64,000 nucleotides of DNA from UBA6623 sp965238125 (lineage in GTDB: Bacteria; Acidobacteriota; Terriglobia; Bryobacterales; UBA6623). Below are positions 42,109 through 51,879 of the stretch, piece by piece. A program made the position numbers and the translations under genes. The DNA is taken from contig OZ250179.1 in the NCBI GenBank assembly GCA_965238125.1, positions 3,162,001 through 3,226,000 of the forward strand, read 5' to 3'. Below the pieces are notes generated by a model that did not search any database, was not told the DNA's origin, and saw only the letters and a list, made by a program, of their open reading frames with translations. The number at the start of each line of letters is the position of its first letter. Position 1 is the first letter of the stretch.

Positions 42109-43182
42109 ATGAAGACCGCCATTCTCGGCTTGCCCCAAGTGGGGAAAACCTCGCTTTTCACCATTCTCACCGGCTCGGCACGGCGGACGCACATTGGAGG
42201 GACGCAAGCTCAGGTCGGCGTCACGCGCGTGCCCGATGCTCGGCTCGACGCGCTGGCCGCGGTCTTCGAGCCTGACAGGGTCACCCACGCCGTCATCGAA
42301 TATGTCGACATGCCGCCGACCTCGCGCGAGTCGCTGGCCGACCCGGCTTACGTCGGCAGCCTGCGAGTCGTCGACGCCTTTGCGCATGTGCTGCGTGTTT
42401 TCGACGACGACACCGTGATGCACGGCGAGGGCTCGATCGACCCGGAACGCGACGAGGCCGACCTCGATCTCGAACTCATCATCAATGACCTGGCGGTGAT
42501 CGAGAAGCGGCTGGCGCGCGTCGAGAAAGACATGGGCCGCATCAAGAATCCCGAGCTGGGGCTCGAGCGCGACATTCTCGAAAAGGCCAAGCAGTTTCTC
42601 GAATCCGAGCGTCCGCTCCGTGAGATGGAACTCGACGCCGACGAGGCCAAGCGTCTGCGCGGCTTTCAATTTCTCTCGGAAAAACCCATGCTGCTGGTGT
42701 TGAATCTGGGGGAAGCGCAAGCGGGCGACCTCCATGCCGTCGAGCAGGACTACCGCCGGCGGCGCGTCGAGGGCCGCCGCAACAGGGAAGTGACGGCGGT
42801 CTGCGGCAGCGTCGAGGCCGAGATCGCCGAACTCGAACCCTCCGAAGCGCGTGAGTACATGGAAGGATACGGGCTCAGCGAACCCGGCCTCGATCGTTTA
42901 ATCCGGGCAAGCTATTCGCTGCTCGGCCTGATGTCTTTTCTGACGGCAAGCGAGAAGGAAGTGCGCGCCTGGACCATTCCTCAAAACAGCACGGCCGTCA
43001 AGGCGGCAGGTGCGATCCACACCGATTTCGAGAAAAAGTTCATTCGGGCCGAGGCGATTCATTGGGAGAGGTTGGTGGGGCATGGGGGGTATGCCGAAGC
43101 GCGGAAGCATGGGGAGTTGCGGTTGGAAGGTAAGACGTACATCGTTGAGGACGGGGATGTTCTGGTGATTCGCCACGGGTAG
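42109..43182 (+). CDS. YchF/Obg-like P-loop GTPase or ATPase with TGS-type C-terminus
   Basis: 357 residues. The P-loop GLPQVGKTS replaces the usual YchF GLPNVGKST; VIEYVDMPP is the G3 region. A long helical hairpin (ELIINDLAVIEKRLARVEKDMGR...) sits where YchF has its coiled coil. LLVLNLGEAQ occupies the G4 position, close to the NxxE of YchF. The C-terminal ~85 residues (LMSFLTASEKEVRAWTI...AAGAIHTDFEKKFIRAEAIHWERLV...EGKTYIVEDGDVLVIRH) are the YchF C-terminal TGS-like domain. YchF binds ATP and the ribosome; this divergent copy may differ. Confidence 0.85.
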   Translation: MKTAILGLPQVGKTSLFTILTGSARRTHIGGTQAQVGVTRVPDARLDALAAVFEPDRVTHAVIEYVDMPPTSRESLADPAYVGSLRVVDAFAHVLRVFDDDTVMHGEGSIDPERDEADLDLELIINDLAVIEKRLARVEKDMGRIKNPELGLERDILEKAKQFLESERPLREMELDADEAKRLRGFQFLSEKPMLLVLNLGEAQAGDLHAVEQDYRRRRVEGRRNREVTAVCGSVEAEIAELEPSEAREYMEGYGLSEPGLDRLIRASYSLLGLMSFLTASEKEVRAWTIPQNSTAVKAAGAIHTDFEKKFIRAEAIHWERLVGHGGYAEARKHGELRLEGKTYIVEDGDVLVIRHG

Positions 43183-43208
43183 CGAGCCGACGCAGTTAGA
43201 GCTGTGAA

Positions 43209-43233
43209 GGGCAGGCCTGGAGACCTGCCCCAC
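43209..43233. repeat. REP-like palindrome, GGGCAGGCCTGGAGACCTGC family
   Basis: Same unit as 1489-1513, located between the convergent YchF-like gene and the 156-residue gene. Confidence 0.75.
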
Positions 43234-43256
43234 TGGTATTTGCGGACGCCGAGGCT

Positions 43257-43727
43257 CTATTCGCTAAACGTTGCTTTGGTGAAGGTGAACAGCTGCGATT
43301 GCCTGAGTTCGTAGCGGCGGTATTCTTCCTGATAGTAGTTCCGCGCGAGTTGCAGGCCGAGGGCGGTCTCGATTGCCGTGGATGCGCCTTGGCGGCGGTT
43401 CATGAGTGTGACCGATAGGTTGACGATCGTGTTGCCGAGGAAACCCTCGCGAAAGTCGCAGAAGATGTCTTGGACTCCGCCGAAAACGGCCTGGACGATC
43501 TGATCGTGAGGGTGAAAAGGGGCATCGCCGTCGGCGTAATTGTAGTGCGCGAAGTCGATTTCGACATCGAATAATCCGGTGCAGCTCTGGCCGTGGTCTT
43601 GGTCGATCTCGTCCCGCGAAGCGATGTCGATGCGTTTCATGAAGCCGTCGTGGAAGCCGTTGAAGTAGTCGAAGGCGGCCGCGGCTTCTTCGACCGAGGA
43701 CACGTGAAAGGTTCGCGGTTGCGCCAT
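43257..43727 (-). CDS. Hypothetical protein of unknown function
   Basis: 156 residues, soluble. AAAAFDYFNGFHDGFMKRIDIASRDEIDQDHGQSCTG, then FDVEIDFAHYNYADGDAPFHPHDQIVQAVFGGVQDIFCDF and an aromatic-rich end. The composition is that of a real folded protein and the gene has its own space. I do not recognise the family. It lies ~50 bp from the stop codon of the GHMP kinase gene, but the order on the minus strand is kinase first. Confidence 0.65.
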   Translation of the reverse strand: MAQPRTFHVSSVEEAAAAFDYFNGFHDGFMKRIDIASRDEIDQDHGQSCTGLFDVEIDFAHYNYADGDAPFHPHDQIVQAVFGGVQDIFCDFREGFLGNTIVNLSVTLMNRRQGASTAIETALGLQLARNYYQEEYRRYELRQSQLFTFTKATFSE

Positions 43728-43779
43728 GTGGGTAGTCCTTGATGGATATGACTCGGGTGCGCGAGCGAGGCGCGACCCC

Positions 43780-44772
43780 TCACTCGACGACGGGTTTCAC
43801 GACGGCCACGCCGATTTCGGACAGTCTTTGGGTCAAGGTTTCGAAGTGCTCTTCATCGCGGTACGTCCCGACGATCGCGCCGCCCGAGCCGGCGAACTTC
43901 GCGGTCGCGCCGGCCTGCCGCGCGGATTCGACCATCTCCTGATTCCCGGAGCTGATCCGGTAAATCCGCGAGCGCAAGTCGTAATTGGCATCGACCAGGC
44001 GCCCAAGGCTTTCGGTGTCGCCGTCAACGAGAGCTTTGCGCCCTTGCTCGGTGATCTCGGCCCACAGTTGCATAGCCTCAATGACCGACGTATCGCCCGC
44101 CAGATAACGGGCGCGAATGTTGTTGTGAAAAACTTCGGTCCCTTCGCTCAAACTGGTGCGGTAAGCGACATAGACATTGGGGAGCAGGCCGGCGTCCAGC
44201 TCCTCATACGCTCCGTAGCCGTCGCGCTCCATGCGCTCCTTGGCGAAGTCCATATAGACGAGGCCTTCGTAGACCTGAATCACGCGGTCCTGTAGGCCGG
44301 CCGCGACGCCCAATTCCCGCGTCTCGGTTTCGAGGGCCAAATTAACCTGTACGGGCCGAGGAATTTCGATTTCGAAATGCTTCATCAGGGCGCGGAGAGT
44401 GGCGGTGATGATGGCGCTCGAGCCCCCCAGGCCCAGCCGTTGAGGAATGTTCGATTCGTACTCAATCGTGAAATTTCGGTCGCCGATTTCGACGCCCTGC
44501 TCCGCGCAATAGTCGGTGAAGCGCATCAGCAGCGCTTGGATAATGCGGATGCCCCCGTAGTAGCCCCGCCAGCGAGTGGTTTCGCGCATGTCGTCGAGGC
44601 TTTCCCAGATCGGAAAGTCGGCTTTCGAAGGGCGAATTTCGACGCGGGCGCTGGGGTAGAGAAGAACACGGGCACGGAAATTACGCAGGCTGAAGGCGAT
44701 GGTTTTCCCAAAATAACCGTCGCTGGGATTGCCGAGCAAACCGGCGCGGGCATAGGCTCTGGTTTCAATCAT
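43780..44772 (-). CDS. GHMP-family sugar kinase (glucuronokinase-like)
   Basis: About 330 residues from MIETRAYARAGLLGNPSDGYFGKTIAF. GHMP motif 2 is QRLGLGGSSAIITATLRAL (phosphate loop GLGGSSA) and motif 3 AKFAGSGGAIVGTY. The start RAGLLGNPSDGYFGKTIA resembles plant-type glucuronokinases and other sugar-1-kinases rather than galactokinase or mevalonate kinase; the sugar is not certain. Downstream of an ABC ATPase gene on the same strand with a REP palindrome in the gap. Confidence 0.8.
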   Translation of the reverse strand: MIETRAYARAGLLGNPSDGYFGKTIAFSLRNFRARVLLYPSARVEIRPSKADFPIWESLDDMRETTRWRGYYGGIRIIQALLMRFTDYCAEQGVEIGDRNFTIEYESNIPQRLGLGGSSAIITATLRALMKHFEIEIPRPVQVNLALETETRELGVAAGLQDRVIQVYEGLVYMDFAKERMERDGYGAYEELDAGLLPNVYVAYRTSLSEGTEVFHNNIRARYLAGDTSVIEAMQLWAEITEQGRKALVDGDTESLGRLVDANYDLRSRIYRISSGNQEMVESARQAGATAKFAGSGGAIVGTYRDEEHFETLTQRLSEIGVAVVKPVVE

Positions 44773-44785
44773 GCATCGCTCCGAT

Positions 44786-44809
44786 GGGCAGACTTGGAGA
44801 CCTGCCCCA
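44786..44809. repeat. REP-like palindrome, GGGCAGGCC family (diverged)
   Basis: GGGCAGACTTGGAGACCTGC, followed by CCCAT, between the ABC ATPase and GHMP kinase genes. Confidence 0.65.
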
Positions 44810-44815
44810 TTGCTC

Positions 44816-45634
44816 TCACACCGTCGCGTAATAGCCGTCCCGGCGCACAACCTCGATCGGCATGCCGAAAAGCTTGGAGAGCCGCGGCGAGGCCAAAACA
44901 TCGTCTTTCGGACCGTCGTGAAAAACCTGCCCGCCTTTCATCAGGACGATGCGGCTGATCTCGGGGATGATGTCGGGCAGGTGGTGAGTGACCATCACGA
45001 TCATCGTTCCGCAGTTTGTGATCTTACGTAGGACCTCCCGAAATTCGCTGACCGCGCGCAGGTCGAGGCCGGCTGTGGGCTCGTCGAGAATCAACGCCCG
45101 CGGGTCGTGCACCAAGGCCCGTCCGATCAAGACTCGCCGCAGTTCGCCGGTCGACATCTGGTCGGTTTGGTGATCGGCCAGGCGGGTAATCTCGAGCAGC
45201 TCGAGCACTTCGTCGGCTTTCTCACGCATCGCGGGCGTGACTTCGTTGTGCGGCCAAATTTCGGTGCTGCTGAAAAACCCCGACAGCAGCGCTTCGCGGC
45301 CGGTGATCTCGCGGGAGCATAGTTGCACCCAATCGGGCGAGACGATCCCCAGCATCGGCCGCAGGTCGAACAGGCGCCAACGGTCTTTGCCGAAGATTGT
45401 GAGCGAGGCGTCGTCGCGGTCCAGCGGATAGCACTCGCGCATCAACGTCTTGATGAGCGTCGATTTGCCCGAGCCGTTCGGCCCGACGATGGCCGTGTTT
45501 TCGTCCAGGCCGATCGAGAGCGTCAACCCATCGAGCGCACGGCGGCCGACACGCATGACCGTGATATTGCGGAAATCGAGCAGCGTTTGCGGCTGCGAAT
45601 TGGACGCCGTGCGCGAAGAGGGATCTGCGTGCAT
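44816..45634 (-). CDS. ABC ATPase, ModF/FecE-like single-domain type
   Basis: 272 residues. Walker A GPNGSGKST, signature MSTGELRRVLIGRALV (an STGE variant of LSGGQ), Walker B ALILDEPTAGLDL and H-loop VTHHLPDI. The LRPMLGIVSPDWVQLCSREITGREALLSGFFSS segment resembles the ModF/YlmA-type ABC ATPases that act without an obvious permease. None is encoded nearby. The role could be metal or molybdate related or ribosome-linked; not decidable. Confidence 0.82.
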   Translation of the reverse strand: MHADPSSRTASNSQPQTLLDFRNITVMRVGRRALDGLTLSIGLDENTAIVGPNGSGKSTLIKTLMRECYPLDRDDASLTIFGKDRWRLFDLRPMLGIVSPDWVQLCSREITGREALLSGFFSSTEIWPHNEVTPAMREKADEVLELLEITRLADHQTDQMSTGELRRVLIGRALVHDPRALILDEPTAGLDLRAVSEFREVLRKITNCGTMIVMVTHHLPDIIPEISRIVLMKGGQVFHDGPKDDVLASPRLSKLFGMPIEVVRRDGYYATV

Positions 45635-45730
45635 GATGGAGCGAGGTGGGGCGAAAAGCCGGGCTCTCCGCCGTTGCCGCGGATGAATTGTTCAAGATAA
45701 CACGCGTTCGGCCAATACCTAATCCCTCGG

Positions 45731-45786
45731 CCGGGACATGTCGCCAAGAATGGCAACACGGTACGCTTCAAGCGCGCGCCACGTCG
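45731..45786. repeat. REP-like repeat of the GACATGTC...ACACGGTACGC family
   Basis: GGGACATGTCGCCAAGAATGG followed by CAACACGGTACGC and GCGCGCGCCACGTC. Related to 26061, 60708 and 62841. Confidence 0.6.
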
Positions 45787-45933
45787 CGTACGAACACCGG
45801 CGGCGATTCGCTGATTCCACGCTACGCGATCGTGACGGTTGTCGGCCGTAACGCCGCGGCGGACGCTACACTGGGGGCTGTCGCACCGGGGACGCTTATG
45901 AAATTCGCCGCCGTTTGCACGGGGGCGTTATTT

Positions 45934-46132
45934 TTCAGCACCCGTCGCCGCCGCCGGCAAGATCTACGTCACCAGCGAAGAAGGCAAACTTTCCGTGCCG
46001 CGGGCCAGGGCCGATTGGGAGGTGCCGGCAACCAATGACATGGGCGACCCCTGCTCCGCCACGCCGGCGATTGTTGGCGGCAAGATCTATGTTCGGGTCA
46101 CGGCCGGGCTTTATTGTTTTGCGAAGCGGTAG
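45934..46132 (+). pseudogene. C-terminal remnant of a PQQ-like beta-propeller gene
   Basis: The plus strand reads YFSAPVAAAGKIYVTSEEGK, LSVPRARADWEVPATNDMGD and PCSATPAIVGGKIYVRVTAGLYCFAKR to the TAG at 46130. These are the last two blades of a PQQ-like propeller as found in acidobacterial exported proteins. No upstream blades remain; the frame enters unrelated DNA at about 45930. Non-functional. Confidence 0.68.
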
Positions 46133-46212
46133 GTGAGACGTCGCAAGTTGAATGGGCAGACCGAGGACCCGCGCCGGGGCGGGGTCTGGCGCGCTCCCTG
46201 AGTTGCGGTGGG

Positions 46213-46250
46213 CTTGGCCCGTCGCTTGCGCTCGGGGCTCTGATTCTACG
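46213..46250. repeat. Intact REP-like repeat of the IS110 target family
   Basis: CTTGGCCCGTCGCTTGCGCT then CGGGGCTCTGATTCTACG. This uninterrupted member shows what the IS110 insertion sites looked like: the junction falls between CGGGG/CTGGG and CTCTG. Confidence 0.75.
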
Positions 46251-46269
46251 TTTGGGCTGCGTGGGGCTT

Positions 46270-47625
<1,356 letters not shown>

Positions 47626-47776
47626 GGGCGTGCCCCTTTTGCGCAAGGTCGGCTACCGGATGGGGAACCGAAGATTTTGTTCGCGAAATGGATCCGCGCG
47701 AGGACCGGAAGCCGAGAGTCGGCGGCGAGGTTGCCGTTGACCCTGGGCGCAAGCCCCACGGGCGAACAGCACGCCG

Positions 47777-48163
47777 CTATTCCGAGGAAGTCTCGTCGCC
47801 GGTGCTCTCGGCGGCCTCACTTTCCGGGGCCGGCGGGATTTCGACATCCACGCCCTCCTCGCCCGAATCCGTACTCTCTTCGGTGGCCGAGCCCGCGCCG
47901 GTTCGTTCGATCACTGACTCGCCGACTCCCTGACCGCGGCTCTTAACGATGCCCAGCGAGATCGACGTCAACATGAAAAGGATTGCGGCAATCGTCGTTG
48001 CTTTTGAAAGCACCGTGGCCGCGCCGCGAGGACCGAAAGCAGTCTGCGACCCCATGCCGCCGAACGCGCCGGCGAGATCAGCAGCCTTACCACTTTGCAG
48101 CAGCACGACGATGATCAAGAAAAACGCGACGACGACATGAAGGATAGTCAGAAAGATTGCCAT
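47777..48163 (-). CDS. secG: Preprotein translocase subunit SecG
   Basis: 128 residues. Two membrane helices (LTILHVVVAFFLIIVVLLQ and TTIAAILFMLTSISLGIV) flank the conserved loop GKAADLAGAFGGMGSQTAFGPRGAATVLSK. An acidic, Ser/Glu-rich tail of ~45 residues extends the usual length. Part of the SecYEG channel. Directly downstream of tpiA (33 bp), a common gene order. Confidence 0.92.
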   Translation of the reverse strand: MAIFLTILHVVVAFFLIIVVLLQSGKAADLAGAFGGMGSQTAFGPRGAATVLSKATTIAAILFMLTSISLGIVKSRGQGVGESVIERTGAGSATEESTDSGEEGVDVEIPPAPESEAAESTGDETSSE

Positions 48164-48196
48164 GCGGAACTCCGTTTCGACGGCCGTGCGGCTGAA

Positions 48197-48973
48197 TCAA
48201 TTTCCCTGATTCGGATAATGAACAATCGCGGCCATCGATTCCGCTTCGAGACTCGCGCCGCCCACCAGCGCGCCGTCGATATCGGTCTTCGCCATCAAAC
48301 CCTCGACATTGCCCGGTTTGACGCTTCCCCCATAAAGAATGCGCAACGCCGCCGCCCGATCCTCTCCAAATTGCTCCGCCGCGCGGGCTCGCAAGATCCC
48401 ATGGGCTTGGGCGGCGATCTCGGGGGTGGCGGTGCGGCCGGTTCCAATGGCCCAAACCGGCTCGTACGCTACGATTATACGGCAGAACTGATCGGCGGTC
48501 AAAGGACCCAACCCGCCGTCAAACTGCGTTTTCAGCACCGCTCCCGTCTCTCCCGCCTCTCGCTGCTCCAGCCTTTCCCCCACGCAAACGATCGGCGTCA
48601 GCCCATGCTCAAGCGCGGCCGTGGTGCGTTCAAACACCGTCTCGTCGGTCTCGCCGAAGTATTGTCGCCGCTCACTGTGGCCGATGATGGCGTGGCTGCA
48701 CCCGGCCGCGCGAATCATCGGGCCGCTGACTTCGCCCGTAAAAGCGCCTTCCGGTTTCCAATGGACATTTTGGGCCGCGATCTGAATGGAGCCACCCGCC
48801 GTCGCCTCGACCGCCGCGGTCAAAGACAGAAAGGGTGGCGCGATGACGATTTCACAATGCTCGACTCCCTCCACCAGGGGTCGAAAAGCCTCGAAGAACA
48901 GCCGCGTTTCCTCGGCCGTTTTGAACATCTTCCAATTGCCCGCCATGACAGGCTTGCGCTGCGAGTCGGACAC
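48197..48973 (-). CDS. tpiA: Triosephosphate isomerase
   Basis: 258 residues. Substrate Lys in MAGNWKMFK, His in AIIGHSERRQYFGETDE, catalytic Glu in VAYEPVWAIGTGRTA and phosphate loop ILYGGSVKPGN. It interconverts dihydroxyacetone phosphate and glyceraldehyde 3-phosphate. It pairs with the phosphofructokinase at 5904 in glycolysis but is not linked to it. tpiA-secG form a short operon. Confidence 0.96.
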   Translation of the reverse strand: MSDSQRKPVMAGNWKMFKTAEETRLFFEAFRPLVEGVEHCEIVIAPPFLSLTAAVEATAGGSIQIAAQNVHWKPEGAFTGEVSGPMIRAAGCSHAIIGHSERRQYFGETDETVFERTTAALEHGLTPIVCVGERLEQREAGETGAVLKTQFDGGLGPLTADQFCRIIVAYEPVWAIGTGRTATPEIAAQAHGILRARAAEQFGEDRAAALRILYGGSVKPGNVEGLMAKTDIDGALVGGASLEAESMAAIVHYPNQGN

Positions 48974-49200
48974 GAATGAAATCTCCCTGAATGTGGTTTG
49001 ACAATCAGCCCCTCGGGCGGCGCTTCGCGCCGGAAACTCCGGCGACCGTGACGCGTTCGCGAGTGGAACAGAATCGAGGCTGACGGCGATCTATCAATGT
49101 AGCACCCGCCATCGAAAACCCATGATGCTGAACGCAAATCTTGGCATTGGGCAACGCGCGACGCGGCCGCCGCTTTTCGTCTCGGCCTGCCGGCCCAAGA
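48974..49200. other. Intergenic gap upstream of tpiA
   Basis: No gene or clear regulatory signal recognised beyond what must be the tpiA promoter. Confidence 0.4.
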
Positions 49201-50085
49201 CTACGGGCTTTCCGAAGATGCCCGCGCCCGCCTTTCGGCCTGGGCGAGCGTTCGTCGCGCGCGCTTGAGGATCGGCTCGTCGACCATCCGCCCGTTGACC
49301 CCGATCACGCCGCGCCCTTCCCGCTCAAAGATTCCGAGCAAGTCTTTCGCTGCGGCAATTTCCTCTCGGCTGGGGTCGAACGCCTGGTGCACGATCGGGA
49401 TTTGCGCGGGGTGGATCGCGAGTTGACCGCTGAAACCGAGATTGCGGGCACGTTCGGCCGCCGCCTTCACTTTGTCGAGATCGCGGAAGTCCATCGAAGG
49501 CGAGTCGTAGACTTCGCAATCCGCCGCGCGGGCCGCCGTGACGACGGCCGATCGGGCATAGAGCAGTTCGGCGTCTTCGGGGCCGCGTCGAATCCCGATT
49601 TCGGCCGAAAAATCTTCCGCTCCGAAGGCGGCCGCGACAACGTGATCTGACGCCGCGACGATACTCGCCGCGTTGACGACCCCTCGCGCCGACTCGATCA
49701 CGGCACAGAGCCCGAGCCCTCCCGACGGGTCGATTTGCTCGAGGAAGGCCGCGGCCTCGCGAACGTCCTCGGCGGAAGCGCACTTGGATATCATCACGCC
49801 GTCCGGCAGCGTGTCCGGCCCCAAACCGGACAAAGCCTCGCAATCGGCCCGAAAGTCTTCCGAGCCAACCGGGTTGACGCGAACGATGACAGCCTGTTCG
49901 CTCGGGCCTCGCCGCCGCAACGAGGCCGCAGTGGTCTCACGCACGGCGGTTTTGTGGGCCGGCAGCACGGCGTCTTCCCAATCAATCACGATGGCGTCGG
50001 CGGGCAAGCCCGCGGCTTTCTCCAGCTTGGCTTCGCTGTCACCGGGGACAAAGAGCAAGCAACGATAGATCCGGGTTTGCATCAA
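49201..50085 (-). CDS. CitE/HpcH-HpaI family lyase
   Basis: 294 residues. RCLLFVPGDSEAKLEKAAGLPADAIVIDWEDAVLPAHK, IVRVNP, LGLCAVIESARGVVNAASI with metal-binding Glu, AAFGAEDFSAEIG with metal-binding Asp, and SGQLAIHPAQIPIVHQAF are characteristic of citrate lyase beta-subunit-like TIM barrels (citramalyl-CoA, malyl-CoA or mesaconyl-CoA lyases). No citDF partners are adjacent, so it is a stand-alone CitE-like enzyme; the acyl-CoA substrate is not known. Confidence 0.85.
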   Translation of the reverse strand: MMQTRIYRCLLFVPGDSEAKLEKAAGLPADAIVIDWEDAVLPAHKTAVRETTAASLRRRGPSEQAVIVRVNPVGSEDFRADCEALSGLGPDTLPDGVMISKCASAEDVREAAAFLEQIDPSGGLGLCAVIESARGVVNAASIVAASDHVVAAAFGAEDFSAEIGIRRGPEDAELLYARSAVVTAARAADCEVYDSPSMDFRDLDKVKAAAERARNLGFSGQLAIHPAQIPIVHQAFDPSREEIAAAKDLLGIFEREGRGVIGVNGRMVDEPILKRARRTLAQAERRARASSESP

Positions 50086-50218
50086 TTCCCGTGGTCGAGA
50101 GTCGGCGCCGCGGGGACGCTTGGTCTCGTCCGACCAACCCCTTTAGTATCGCGATTACGCGTTGTTCGTCGCCGGAAAACAAGGCCCAAGATCCTCTACG
50201 AGAGCTATCATGAGACAC

Positions 50219-50737
50219 ATGGCGACCGAGACGTTGATATCCGTCGAGGAATATCTCGGGACGAGCTACCGTCCCGACCGGGAATTTATTGACGGCTACG
50301 TCTTGGAGCGCAACTTGGGTGAACGCGATCACAGCGAACTTCAGGGAGAGATTCATCTTTACTTGGCACAACGACGACGCCAACTCGGGATCCGCGTTTT
50401 CCCCGAGCAACGCGTGCAGGTGAAACCTAACCGCTTCCGAGTGCCTGACATCTGCGTCGTGACCGGGCCGAGACCGCAAGAGCAGATCTTCACGGCGCCG
50501 CCCTTCCTGTGCATCGAGATTCTGTCCAAGGACGATCGCTTGTCAGCCTTACAAGAGCGCGTCGACGACTATCTGTCGTTCGGCGTCGGTTACGTCTGGG
50601 TCGTCGATCCGCGCAAACGCCGGGCTTGGATTTACACGGCGACCGGCGTATCAGAGCCGAAAGACCGTGTGCTCCGCACAGCGTCACCGGAAATCGTCGT
50701 CCCCTTGGAAGAGATCTTCGCCGAATTGCAGGCGTAG
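50219..50737 (+). CDS. Uma2 family (DUF820) PD-(D/E)XK nuclease-like protein
   Basis: About 172 residues from MATETLISVEEYLGTSYRPDREFIDGYVLERNLGERDHSELQGEI. FRVPDICVV and PPFLCIEILSKDDRLSALQERVDDYLSFGVGYVWVVDP are the Uma2 signatures (acidic residues of the restriction-like fold). The family is very expanded in cyanobacteria, Acidobacteriota and Planctomycetota, often near mobile elements, and its role is unsettled. It lies next to an IS630 element. Confidence 0.85.
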   Translation: MATETLISVEEYLGTSYRPDREFIDGYVLERNLGERDHSELQGEIHLYLAQRRRQLGIRVFPEQRVQVKPNRFRVPDICVVTGPRPQEQIFTAPPFLCIEILSKDDRLSALQERVDDYLSFGVGYVWVVDPRKRRAWIYTATGVSEPKDRVLRTASPEIVVPLEEIFAELQA

Positions 50738-50786
50738 GCTGCGCCCGCGGCGATTCACTAGGCTCGTCGCCGCCCCACTCGCTCTA

Positions 50787-51879
50787 TTGAGTCTCGCAAA
50801 ATAAAGTGACACCTTTTTGGGGTACGTACGTCTTTGTATGTATGGGAAATACAAAAGGCGTACGGCGGGATTTCGAGGCCCTGGAGAAGCGCCGTTTCAA
50901 AGCGATCCGGTTGGTCGAGCAAGGCTGTAGTCAGTCCGAGACAGCGAGGCGATTGAAGGTCGCGCGGCAAAGCGTCAGCGAGTGGCTGCGACGATACCGG
51001 CGTGACGGCGAAGCCGGGTTGCGCCAGGCCGGCCGCGCCGGCCGTAAGCCGCTGTTGGACGCCGCGCAGCTCGAACGCCTCGAGGCGTTGCTGCTGGAAG
51101 GCCCCGAGGCGCACGGCTTCCCGACGCCGCTGTGGAGCTGTCCGCGGGTCGCTCGTCTGATCGGAGACGAGTTCGGCGTGCGCTATCACGAGGGCCATGT
51201 CTGGAAGATCCTGCGGGCGCTCGGTTGGAGCCCGCAACGGCCCGTCGGCAAAGCGCGGGAGCGCAACGAAGAGGCCATCCGCGGCTGGCAGCGCAAGACT
51301 TGGCCGGCCATTAAAAAAAAGCCCGCAAAGAAGAACGTACGATCGTCTTCATCGACGAAAGCGGATTGAGTCAGAAGCCGCATCGTTGCCGCACCTGGGC
51401 GCCGCGCGGCGAGACACCGGTGTTGGAGTTCAACTTCAACTGGGACAAGCTGTCGGTGTCGGCCGGGCTGACGTTGCGCAACTTTTACTTCCCGCTCTAT
51501 CCCGGCGCGATCGGCGAGCTGGAGGTCATCGACTTCCTGAAGGCTTTGGTGCGCCACATCGACGGCCCACTGCTGATCGTCTGGGACCGGCTGCCGGCGC
51601 ACCGCAGCCGCCTGGTGCGGGAGTTCATCCAGCTCTCCGAGGATCACATCGCAACGGAGTACTTGCCGCCCTATGCGCCGGAGTTGAACCCGGTGGAATA
51701 CATTTGGGCGTACTGGAAGCAGCACGAGTTGCCCAACGTCTGCCCGAAGGACTACTGGGAACTCGACGAGCGCGCCCGCAAAGCGCTGCGGCGAATGCGC
51801 CGCAAACCGCGCTTGATTACCGCTTTCTGGAAACAGTCTTCTCTTTGTCTCGATTGACAGTATATTATGCGAGACTCAG
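50787..51879 (+). mobile_element. IS630-family insertion sequence (1093 bp)
   Basis: Terminal inverted repeats TGAGTCTCGCA-AATA at both ends, flanked by the TA dinucleotide duplicated at 50785-50786 and 51880-51881, as for IS630/Tc1-mariner elements. It carries one transposase gene needing a -1 frameshift. The right end lies in the stop codon of the Ldh-family gene. Confidence 0.9.
50842..51857 (+). CDS. IS630-family transposase made by programmed -1 frameshifting
   Basis: Two overlapping frames. The first (to 51369) has the helix-turn-helix domain KAIRLVEQGCSQSETARRLKVARQSVSEWLRRYRRDGEAGL and ends in a wrong frame after WPAIKKK. The second (to 51857) has the DDE core: FIDESG, LIVWDRLPAHRS and YAPELNPVEYIWAYWK. 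A run of eight A at 51313-51320 allows a -1 slip that joins them as WPAIKKKARKEERTIVFIDESG. The catalytic Asp of FIDESG is encoded upstream of the second frame's own start, so only the fusion is a full transposase. Start MGNTKG at 50842 preferred. Confidence 0.88.
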
